DNA of 5,021 bases, taken from positions 1 through 5,021 of the forward strand of contig JAAWDC010000137.1 in NCBI GenBank assembly GCA_022793565.1, given 5' to 3'. This DNA comes from Bacilli bacterium. GTDB taxonomy: Bacteria > Bacillota_I > Bacilli_A > RF39 > UBA660. The notes below the pieces were generated by a model. The model was not told where the DNA came from and did no database searches. It was given only the letters and a program-made list of their open reading frames with translations. The translations under genes and the position numbers were made by a program. Position 1 is the stretch's first letter. Every line of letters begins with the position of its first letter. Positions 1 to 5,021 of this stretch are shown one piece after another.

Positions 1-24
1 ATATAAAATAAAAAGGAGAAACAT

Positions 25-807
25 ATGAAAGTAGCATTAGTACAAATGAACTCACAAGATAATAAATCAGAAAATATAAAGAAGGCTTTACAATGGATGG
101 ATAAAGCTGTAAATCAAAAGGTAGATATAATCTGCTTATCTGAAAAATTTCTATATTGGGGAAAGGGAAGAGGAGCAGAAAGCAATAAATCAGAAGTGAT
201 TCAAAAGTTTCAAGACTATGCGAAACAAAATAAAGTAAATATTATCTTAGGAAGTATTGCTCTTGAAGTAGAAAATACCAACAATATTACTAATACTGCG
301 TTTGTGATTGATCGCCAAGGAGAATTAATCTATAGATATGACAAGATTTATATGTATACTGTGGATCGATCAGATTTAAAAGTAAACGAAGCTGAAGATA
401 CTGTGAAAGGGACAAAACTAGGTTTTTTTGAAATTGAAGGTGTAAAAGTAGGTCTTGGAATTTGCTTTGATCTTCGATATCCAGAGTATTTTAAAACACT
501 TGTTTTAAATGGGGCAGAGATTATTTTCCTACCATCTAGTTTTAGAAAATCAACAGGTAAAATTGCATGGGATGTATTAACCAAAGCTAGAGCGATTGAG
601 AACCAAGTGTACTTTTGTGCATGCAATCAAACAGGAGGAATCGCTGAAAAAGAAAGATGTGGAAATACAAGAGTCGTTTCTTATGATGGAACAATTCTTT
701 CTGATATCAATGAGGAGGAAGGACTAGTAGTAGCAAATTTAGATATAGATCAATTAAGAACATTCCGTAAAGAATTCCCTGTTTTAAAGCAAGTAGAGAA
801 ATTTTGA
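25..807 (+). CDS. Nitrilase-superfamily carbon-nitrogen hydrolase (Nit1/Nit2-like amidase)
   Basis: This 260-residue cytosolic enzyme is predicted to hydrolyse an amide C-N bond through a cysteine thioester. The triad is visible: Glu40 in LSEKF, Lys107 in YDKIYMY and Cys147 in GICFDLRYPE. The block TGKIAWDVLTKARAIENQ (about 177-194) and the C-terminal FRKEFPVLKQ resemble the Nit1/Nit2 branch, whose known substrates are deaminated glutathione and alpha-ketoglutaramate. The substrate here is unknown. Length is normal for the family, and nothing is broken. One small oddity is Ser before the catalytic Glu, where most relatives have Pro. The start is supported by AAAGGAG at 12-18, six bases before ATG. 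Only 24 bases lie upstream, so its promoter and any upstream partner are not visible. No clear terminator follows; the next gene's promoter begins 21 bases after the stop, so read-through into it is possible. Family call is firm; substrate is not. Confidence 0.95.
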   Translation: MKVALVQMNSQDNKSENIKKALQWMDKAVNQKVDIICLSEKFLYWGKGRGAESNKSEVIQKFQDYAKQNKVNIILGSIALEVENTNNITNTAFVIDRQGELIYRYDKIYMYTVDRSDLKVNEAEDTVKGTKLGFFEIEGVKVGLGICFDLRYPEYFKTLVLNGAEIIFLPSSFRKSTGKIAWDVLTKARAIENQVYFCACNQTGGIAEKERCGNTRVVSYDGTILSDINEEEGLVVANLDIDQLRTFRKEFPVLKQVEKF

Positions 808-828
808 AAAGAAAGAAATAAGAAAAGT

Positions 829-857
829 TTGGAAAAAATAAAAATGTATGATATAAT
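829..857 (+). promoter_or_regulatory. Predicted sigma-A promoter with extended -10
   Basis: TTGGAA at 829-834 (4 of 6 matches to the -35 consensus) is followed after 17 bases by a perfect TATAAT at 852-857. The -10 is preceded by TG one base earlier (849-850), giving the extended -10 form TGnTATAAT. Transcription should start near 863-865, leaving a leader of about 40 bases before the ATG at 906. This would give the 233-residue gene its own expression independent of the upstream hydrolase. Confidence 0.7.
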
Positions 858-905
858 ATCTCACCAGAAATTGCTCGTTAAAATGAGTAAGAAAGAGGAA
901 CAAAA

Positions 906-1607
906 ATGATAGTATTTCCAAATAATTATAAAGAAATTTATCCTTGTATTAATCAGACTGGTTTTACCGCAGATATATACACAGATAAAAATAGATCTGA
1001 AGCATATAAAATTTATAGAAGTGGTTTTGATTATAAGGAAGACAAATTTAATCATTTAAAACAAATGTCTAATAAAAATTGCACTAGTCCATTAGATGAA
1101 ATATCATTAGAGAAACAGAGAGACTTGCCGATAGGATATTTGATGAAATATGATGATGGAATTGTTCTAGCGTATTTACAAGATGCGAATATGATAGAGT
1201 TAATGGGTGCGACAGACGATTATTTAGAGACATTAAGAGAAATCAGTTACTATAAATGTTTAATCAGTGATCCCAATATAAATAATATTTCATTCAAACA
1301 AACTTTTCGTTTTTTAGATGTATATTCATTTACATGGGCACAGAAGATTTCAGAAAATAAAATATATGATAGAAACTTAAATAAAATCAATGAAACGATT
1401 CTTTGTGGAATCATAGACTTTGATTACAAGAGAAAAATAAGAACATATTTAGCCCAAAAACATTCGAAGTATTTAGAAGCTTATTTAGCACTGGATAAAG
1501 AAAGTCCAATCTTTGTACCAGACATTTTATCTATCTTAATGGAAGAGACTAAAGAACAAAGTATAAAGTCGGCTCGTGAGAAGATAATGACTATAGGAAA
1601 TAGATAG
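906..1607 (+). CDS. Hypothetical protein, possibly a divergent protein-kinase-like fold
   Basis: I do not recognise this 233-residue protein by name. Several pieces follow the order of a protein kinase domain. AYKIYR (residues 33-38) looks like the beta-3 strand, with Lys35 as the ATP lysine. YKEDKFNHLKQM (43-54) looks like helix C, with Glu45 as its possible partner. PIGYLMKYDDG (75-85) looks like beta-5 and the hinge. DRNLNKIN (155-162) has the spacing of the catalytic loop HRDLKPEN, and DFD (171-173) takes the place of DFG. If that reading is right, the catalytic Asp is Asn157, which points to a pseudokinase or altered chemistry. There is no obvious glycine-rich loop, signal peptide or membrane segment, and the protein is short for a kinase. 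Residues 174-233 are charged and probably helical. A purine-rich ribosome site (AGAGGA, 894-899) sits six bases before the ATG. The gene has its own promoter and terminator. The reading frame is secure; the fold assignment is inference. Confidence 0.85.
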   Translation: MIVFPNNYKEIYPCINQTGFTADIYTDKNRSEAYKIYRSGFDYKEDKFNHLKQMSNKNCTSPLDEISLEKQRDLPIGYLMKYDDGIVLAYLQDANMIELMGATDDYLETLREISYYKCLISDPNINNISFKQTFRFLDVYSFTWAQKISENKIYDRNLNKINETILCGIIDFDYKRKIRTYLAQKHSKYLEAYLALDKESPIFVPDILSILMEETKEQSIKSAREKIMTIGNR

Positions 1608-1631
1608 AGTTTATATTTTACTATATAATAT

Positions 1632-1658
1632 AAAAAAATGACTTTAAGTCATTTTTTT
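1632..1658 (+). terminator. Intrinsic terminator, probably bidirectional
   Basis: Seven A (1632-1638), TGAC (1639-1642), a five-base loop, GTCA (1648-1651) and seven T (1652-1658) form a symmetrical hairpin with a T tract. It begins 25 bases after the stop of the 233-residue gene. Because the A and T runs mirror each other it could work in both directions. It separates that gene from the radical SAM gene. Confidence 0.85.
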
Positions 1659-1813
1659 AATAGATGATTAATATTGAGAGCAGATACTCTAATCAATAAA
1701 ACTTAAATAGTTTGTATTTGATTTCATGAATACATGCAGCTTTAAACGAATTATTTCCGCCAGGTAGTTTTTCAAAAGTTGGAGAAATTACGATTTTTAT
1801 AAAGTTAAATTAG

Positions 1814-1842
1814 TGGATAAAGGAAAATGAAAAAACTATAAT
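1814..1842 (+). promoter_or_regulatory. Predicted sigma-A promoter of the radical SAM gene
   Basis: TGGATA at 1814-1819 (4 of 6 to consensus) is followed after 17 bases by a perfect TATAAT at 1837-1842. Transcription would start near 1849, giving a leader of about 50 bases. A second perfect TATAAT lies at 1865-1870 but has no good -35 at 16-18 bases, and its transcript would begin only a few bases before the ribosome site, so it is the weaker candidate. The rest of the gap from 1659 to 1813 holds no supported gene. Confidence 0.55.
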
Positions 1843-1897
1843 ACTTTTTAATATAGAAGAGGGATATAATAACAACTGATTAAGGAGATATGTGGCC

Positions 1898-3772
1898 ATG
1901 GAATACGTAAAAAAAATAACTGATAAATCAGAGTTGTTTGATGAAAATGGTAGATTAAAATATCATAGTTTAGCTAATTTTGACTTATGTGGCCTCGACT
2001 TAAGTGATATTGATCCATCAGTATGGGAACATCTGCGTTTCTTTAATACAAACTTTAAAAACACAGGAATAAAATTTATTCCTGCTAAACTTATGTCAGA
2101 ATATTCAAGAATCAAAGGACCAAGTCTAGAATTTTGCAATTTTGAAAACTGTGATCTTTCGTATTTAACAGATGAGGATATGTTACACACTAATATTAGA
2201 GGAACTAATTTTAGAAACACTAAACTTCAAGTGGATTTTCGGAATAATAAAGTATTCTCCTTAGGCTTCAATCCATATTGTGCTGTAACTATGCAAGATG
2301 ATTCTTATCGAGTTAATCTAAAAGATGGGACTATTCTCCCTATAGAATATGGAGATAAACCTATTTATTACTTTGACTATGCCGATCTTGATATAAAGTT
2401 TTTAGAAAACAACCCTCATATCAAAATTTCTTCGGGAAAACTTTTTGAAGCAATAGCAGAATATTTTTGTAGTTGTTATTCTACTAAGGATAAAATAAGA
2501 GAGGAAGACTTTAAAAATTATTATCAAACCTTTTTAAAATTTTTAGAGTATGATAAAGAAGGAAAGTTAAAAAGATTCTATAGTGATATGGAGCCTTATT
2601 TTACTTGTAAAGAGCACTATTTAGATTTTTTTCAGGGGAAAGTAAAAAACATGGAATTTGATGACTTGGATTTGACATATCTTGATAAGAAGATGCTAAC
2701 TTCCATTTTATTTATACAGTGTGATGTTTACAGATTAAAATTAGGAGTATCTTATAAAGAACTAAATAAAGAACAATCACGGAAACAATATATTAGTTTC
2801 ATGAAATCAACATCTATCAATGAACTTATTCTTCCAACATCCATTCATGATTGGCAAAATGCAGGTCGAAGAAGATTACATGGATCTAAAATTACAATGT
2901 ACACAAATCTTTATTTAGAGTTTGAAAGAATATGTAATATGTATTGTGAATTTTGTCGAAACGAAACATTAGAAGAAAGTCCATTTGACTTTAATCAAAT
3001 TATGAATACTTTTAAAAGGATTTATCTTCACTTAAATAATATTGTTGTTGGAGGAGGAGAACCAACATTATATTTAAAAGAATTAAAAGACTTATCACAA
3101 ATAATCAATAATCTTAAAAGAAGTCATCATCCTAAATTATCCATTATAACAAATTGCTCCTTGAATTATGAAGAATATAATGCTCTAAAGTCTTGGAGGT
3201 ATAAATATAATTTCTATTTTTCACGTCATGCAGTTGAAGACGAAGAAAATAAGCGAATATTTGGGGATAAATATAATCAAATAATGACTACAGAAGATTT
3301 AATGTGTATTCATGAACGAGATAAAGATACTATGTGTTGTACTTGTATGATAGGTGGAACAGACTCAGTTTCAAAAATACTTGAATATGTTCGTTATGTA
3401 GAATATATTGGCTATCAAAATATTTTATTTCAAAATCTTCATTTAGAAGACGAAAATAACATTCCTATCAATATAGAAGAAAGAATAATGATCGAATCTA
3501 TGGAAAAACTAAGAGAACAAGGTTTCTTAGTAAGTCAGCCAATTATATCTAATTCTAATTATGTTTTATATTTATTAAAAAAAGATAAATTTACAATCTC
3601 TTTTAAAATATATAAGCTCCATAGTTTTATTCTAGATGCCTGGAATAAATCGCCTAAAAGATGTTTTGATATATCTATCGATCCATCAGGAAATCTTCAC
3701 GAAACATGGAAAGAACAAAATGATATAACTAATTCTAGAAAGCAGAAGAGAATAATAGCAAAGCGTTTTTAG
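1898..3772 (+). CDS. Radical SAM protein with N-terminal pentapeptide-like repeats
   Basis: This 624-residue cytosolic enzyme should reductively cleave S-adenosylmethionine at a 4Fe-4S cluster to drive radical chemistry on an unknown substrate. Cys346, Cys350 and Cys353 form the canonical CX3CX2C (CNMYCEFC); GGGEP at 385-389 is the SAM-binding motif, and LSIITNC (414-420) is a core strand. The core spans about 335-600. The first 300 residues are unusual: three 25-residue units with the same spacing begin at residues 34, 86 and 258 (DLSDID, DLSYLT, DLTYLD), resembling pentapeptide repeats. The C-terminus has CCTC (480-483) and a lone Cys589 before DISIDPSGN, but no full SPASM cysteine set. AAGGAG (1882-1887) lies ten bases before this ATG and four before an in-frame GTG at 1892; I prefer the ATG, and the GTG would add two residues. 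A terminator lies upstream, so it is probably expressed alone. It may modify a peptide or small molecule; the sequence does not say which. Confidence 0.93.
   Translation: MEYVKKITDKSELFDENGRLKYHSLANFDLCGLDLSDIDPSVWEHLRFFNTNFKNTGIKFIPAKLMSEYSRIKGPSLEFCNFENCDLSYLTDEDMLHTNIRGTNFRNTKLQVDFRNNKVFSLGFNPYCAVTMQDDSYRVNLKDGTILPIEYGDKPIYYFDYADLDIKFLENNPHIKISSGKLFEAIAEYFCSCYSTKDKIREEDFKNYYQTFLKFLEYDKEGKLKRFYSDMEPYFTCKEHYLDFFQGKVKNMEFDDLDLTYLDKKMLTSILFIQCDVYRLKLGVSYKELNKEQSRKQYISFMKSTSINELILPTSIHDWQNAGRRRLHGSKITMYTNLYLEFERICNMYCEFCRNETLEESPFDFNQIMNTFKRIYLHLNNIVVGGGEPTLYLKELKDLSQIINNLKRSHHPKLSIITNCSLNYEEYNALKSWRYKYNFYFSRHAVEDEENKRIFGDKYNQIMTTEDLMCIHERDKDTMCCTCMIGGTDSVSKILEYVRYVEYIGYQNILFQNLHLEDENNIPINIEERIMIESMEKLREQGFLVSQPIISNSNYVLYLLKKDKFTISFKIYKLHSFILDAWNKSPKRCFDISIDPSGNLHETWKEQNDITNSRKQKRIIAKRF
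1997..2743 (+). repeat. Three protein-level repeats within the radical SAM gene
   Basis: The units encode residues 34-58 (bases 1997-2071), 86-110 (2153-2227) and 258-282 (2669-2743). Each starts with Asp-Leu-Ser/Thr and reaches an Asn/Asp-Phe/Val pair exactly 18 residues later (NF at 52-53, NF at 104-105, DV at 276-277). Units 1 and 2 share NTNF and GTNF followed by Lys/Arg-Asn-Thr. Unit 3 is more worn but keeps DLTYLDKKML, close to DLSYLTDEDML of unit 2. The similarity is in protein, not DNA, so the duplication is old or selected. It suggests a stacked binding domain. Confidence 0.6.
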
Positions 3773-3780
3773 GAACGTAG

Positions 3781-3813
3781 AAATGGTAAAATTGTATAGT
3801 AATTCTACCATTT
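3781..3813 (+). terminator. Long hairpin after the radical SAM gene, possible weak terminator
   Basis: The arms 3781-3793 and 3801-3813 pair over 13 positions with one A-C mismatch (3789 against 3805), around a seven-base loop (3794-3800). It starts eight bases after the stop codon. The T run is short (TTTT at 3811-3814, partly inside the stem, then GCTG), so it may act as an mRNA-stabilising 3' hairpin or an inefficient terminator rather than a strong one. Confidence 0.5.
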
Positions 3814-3884
3814 TGCTGTATTAGATGGTGTTTAATATTATTTAGTTTAAAAAAAGAATATTGATATTTTTATTCATTGCCATT

Positions 3885-3929
3885 AAAAAGAACCATATCG
3901 GACCAACCGAAATATTAGGTTCTTTTTTT
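3885..3929 (+). terminator. Strong intrinsic terminator before the phosphoglycerate kinase gene
   Basis: AAAAAGAACC (3885-3894) pairs perfectly with GGTTCTTTTT (3918-3927) and runs into a seven-T tract (3923-3929). A short inner stem, TCGG (3898-3901) with CCGA (3907-3910), can form within the loop. It should stop transcription from the radical SAM gene. Because it lies upstream of the promoter at 3970, it is not a leader attenuator for the downstream gene unless a further upstream promoter is used. Confidence 0.8.
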
Positions 3930-3940
3930 ATGAAATTAAA

Positions 3941-4002
3941 AACTTATGGTAAAAAACACTATAAGAGTATTGACATCTTTCTAACTTATGGTATAAAATA
4001 CT
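3941..4002 (+). repeat. Direct repeat flanking and overlapping a promoter
   Basis: AACTTATGGTA occurs at 3941-3951 and again at 3983-3993. The match extends to 17 of 20 bases (3941-3960 against 3983-4002). The copies are 42 bases apart, close to four helical turns. The second copy fills the spacer and overlaps the -10 of the promoter, and the first lies just upstream of the -35. This arrangement suits a regulator binding two sites on one face of the DNA. The regulator is unknown and the role is inference. Confidence 0.5.
3970..3999 (+). promoter_or_regulatory. Predicted strong promoter of the phosphoglycerate kinase paralogue
   Basis: A perfect TTGACA at 3970-3975 is followed by TATAAA at 3992-3997 (16-base spacer) or TAAAAT at 3994-3999 (18-base spacer); each matches the -10 consensus at five of six positions. 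Transcription should begin around 4004-4007, right in front of the ribosome site at 4009. Confidence 0.75.
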
Positions 4003-4008
4003 TTATGT

Positions 4009-4029
4009 AAGGAGGGAACAATGAAATAA
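4009..4029 (+). promoter_or_regulatory. Two-codon upstream reading frame (Met-Lys-stop) with its own ribosome site
   Basis: AAGGAGG at 4009-4015 is a full Shine-Dalgarno sequence, placed five bases before ATG AAA TAA at 4021-4029. This spacing is ideal, yet the frame ends after two codons. The true start of the next gene, with a second ribosome site (GGGAGG, 4045-4050), follows 25 bases after the stop. Such a minimal frame at the very 5' end of the mRNA could tune ribosome loading or mRNA stability, or may be an evolutionary leftover. Confidence 0.45.
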
Positions 4030-4054
4030 TTAAGATTTTATTGAGGGAGGTAAT

Positions 4055-5021
4055 ATGAAATTTATAGATGAAGTTGATTTACAAAATAAAAGAATCATTC
4101 TTCGCTGTGATTTTAATGTTCCAATTGAAAATGGAATAATTCAAGATGATGCGAGAATAGTAAAGTCACTAAAAACTATCAATTATTTGCTGAGTCAAGG
4201 ATGTAGCCTTATTTTGCTTTCACATATGGGAAGGATTCAGTCGCAAGATGATTTTTCTAATTATTCGCTAAAAATCGTTGCCCAAAGATTGTCTGAATTA
4301 TTAAATAAACAAGTTATTTTCTTTGAAGATTCAACTAGGAATGAGGTTTTTGAAAAGTCAAAAGTATTAAAATCTGGTGAAATTATTCTCTTAGAAAATA
4401 CACGTTTCTTTGATTATCCAGAAAATTTAGAAAGTAAGAACAACTTACAGTTAGCCAAATTTTTTGCTTCTTTAGGTGACATCTTCGTAACTGATGCTTT
4501 TGCTTCTATGCATAGAATTCATGCTTCAACAGCTGGTATCTCTAACTACTTGCCTACATATTATGGATTATTAATTCAGGAGGAAATTACAAATTTAAAT
4601 CCTCTAATTACTGATATCAAACATCCATTCATAGCTTTTATGGGAGCTTCCAAAACAGAGGATAAAATCATATATATGAAAGGTCTTTTAGAAAACTGTG
4701 ATCATTTACTTTTAGGCGGAAGAGTTGCCAATACATTTCTTTCATTACTTGGAACGGATGGAGATAGGATTCATACTTCTTCTAAAAAAACATTAGAAGA
4801 GTTAAAAAAACTATTAAATATTTATCAATCTAAAATAGTTTTACCAGAAGATTTTATAATAGAAGATCATCAAATACGAGATATTGGAATGGAAACTATT
4901 TTGAAATATCAAGATTACTATCAAAATAGTAAGACAATTTTTATGAATGGTACTCCAGGACAGTTTGAAAAAGATGAATATGCGAATGGTACTAAGATGC
5001 TACTTAATTCTTTAAGAAATG
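4055..5021 (+). CDS. Divergent phosphoglycerate kinase paralogue, 3' end outside the window
   Basis: The visible 322 residues belong to the phosphoglycerate kinase family, which moves phosphate between 1,3-bisphosphoglycerate and ADP in glycolysis. The 3-phosphoglycerate pocket is intact: CDFNVP (18-23), Arg34, SHMGR (56-60), ENTRFF with Arg117, and HRIHAST with Arg154. Lys200 and Lys204 match the catalytic lysines of GGAKVSDK. The nucleotide domain has drifted: GGAK is GASK (197-200), GGGMAYTFL is GGRVANTFL (221-229), and NGPMGVFE is NGTPGQFE (298-305). About 18 residues are missing before DIGMETI (277-283), including the usual GWMGLD adenine-contact segment. It is therefore unlikely to be the housekeeping copy and may use another nucleotide, phosphoryl donor or acid. 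GGGAGG at 4045-4050 precedes ATG by four bases. The frame is open to the window edge; the family is usually 390-420 residues, so about 70-100 are unseen. Family sure, substrate unknown. Confidence 0.93.
   Translation, partial: MKFIDEVDLQNKRIILRCDFNVPIENGIIQDDARIVKSLKTINYLLSQGCSLILLSHMGRIQSQDDFSNYSLKIVAQRLSELLNKQVIFFEDSTRNEVFEKSKVLKSGEIILLENTRFFDYPENLESKNNLQLAKFFASLGDIFVTDAFASMHRIHASTAGISNYLPTYYGLLIQEEITNLNPLITDIKHPFIAFMGASKTEDKIIYMKGLLENCDHLLLGGRVANTFLSLLGTDGDRIHTSSKKTLEELKKLLNIYQSKIVLPEDFIIEDHQIRDIGMETILKYQDYYQNSKTIFMNGTPGQFEKDEYANGTKMLLNSLRN

Noticed and set aside
348..626. A 92-codon minus-strand frame inside the amidase gene
   Set aside because: It lies wholly opposite a well-supported gene, has no ribosome site, and its composition mirrors the coding strand.
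883..909. An eight-codon frame (MSKKEEQK) whose stop overlaps the ATG of the 233-residue gene
   Set aside because: The overlap looks like translational coupling, but the small frame has no ribosome site of its own and its sequence is just the purine-rich leader containing the next gene's ribosome site.
861..1055. A 64-codon minus-strand frame at the start of the 233-residue gene
   Set aside because: It is rich in Ile and Phe only because it is antisense to Asn/Lys codons, overlaps a supported gene, and has no promoter or ribosome site evidence.
1726..1767. A 13-codon + strand frame (MNTCSFKRIISAR) as a possible precursor peptide for the radical SAM enzyme
   Set aside because: There is no Shine-Dalgarno sequence, no promoter nearby and no leader-core organisation, and it lies upstream of the predicted radical SAM promoter.
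1963..2220. An 85-codon minus-strand frame inside the radical SAM gene
   Set aside because: It is antisense to the repeat region of a supported gene and has no independent support.
3885..3929. Terminator as part of a riboswitch or T-box leader for the PGK paralogue
   Set aside because: It lies upstream of the strong promoter at 3970, and I see no conserved aptamer or T-box motif before it.
3941..4002. Direct repeats as the start of a CRISPR array
   Set aside because: There are only two copies, imperfect beyond 11 bases, and one overlaps a promoter; no further repeats or spacers follow.
3930..4010. A 26-codon + strand frame beginning MKLKTYGKKH
   Set aside because: It has no Shine-Dalgarno sequence, starts on the last base after a terminator T tract and spans the promoter at 3970, so it should not be transcribed from its start. 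The repeated TYG simply reflects the direct DNA repeat.

Overview
The window is AT-rich (about 30% GC by eye), all genes lie on the + strand, Shine-Dalgarno sites are strong and purine-rich, and promoters read as sigma-A type. This fits a low-GC Bacillota (Bacillus, Enterococcus or Clostridium-like). The sequence does not allow a finer call. There are no rRNA, tRNA, CRISPR or insertion-sequence signals.

Layout. (1) 25-807: a complete nitrilase-superfamily amidohydrolase of the Nit1/Nit2 type, with its Glu-Lys-Cys triad. (2) 829-857: an extended -10 promoter, then 906-1607, a 233-residue protein with no family I can name outright. It reads like a small, divergent protein kinase fold whose catalytic HRD is replaced by D-R-N. 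A hairpin terminator at 1632-1658 closes this unit. (3) A 290-bp gap with no convincing gene but a promoter near its end, then 1898-3772, a 624-residue radical SAM protein. Its N-terminal half carries three equally spaced pentapeptide-like repeats and its C-terminal half the 4Fe-4S/SAM core. (4) A 282-bp gap with a hairpin after the radical SAM gene, a strong terminator at 3885-3929, a 42-bp-spaced direct repeat, a promoter with a perfect TTGACA, and a two-codon reading frame (Met-Lys-stop) with its own ribosome site. (5) 4055 to the window edge: a phosphoglycerate kinase paralogue, cut off by the window. It keeps the 3-phosphoglycerate pocket but is altered and shortened in the nucleotide domain.

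Reading as a whole. A radical SAM enzyme, a C-N hydrolase, a kinase-like protein and a non-housekeeping phosphoglycerate kinase side by side do not match any pathway I know by name. They could form an accessory biosynthetic or modification locus, perhaps using a phosphoglycerate-like carboxylate. However, terminators and separate promoters between the genes mean they are not one simple operon, and chance adjacency remains possible. The joint function is inference only.
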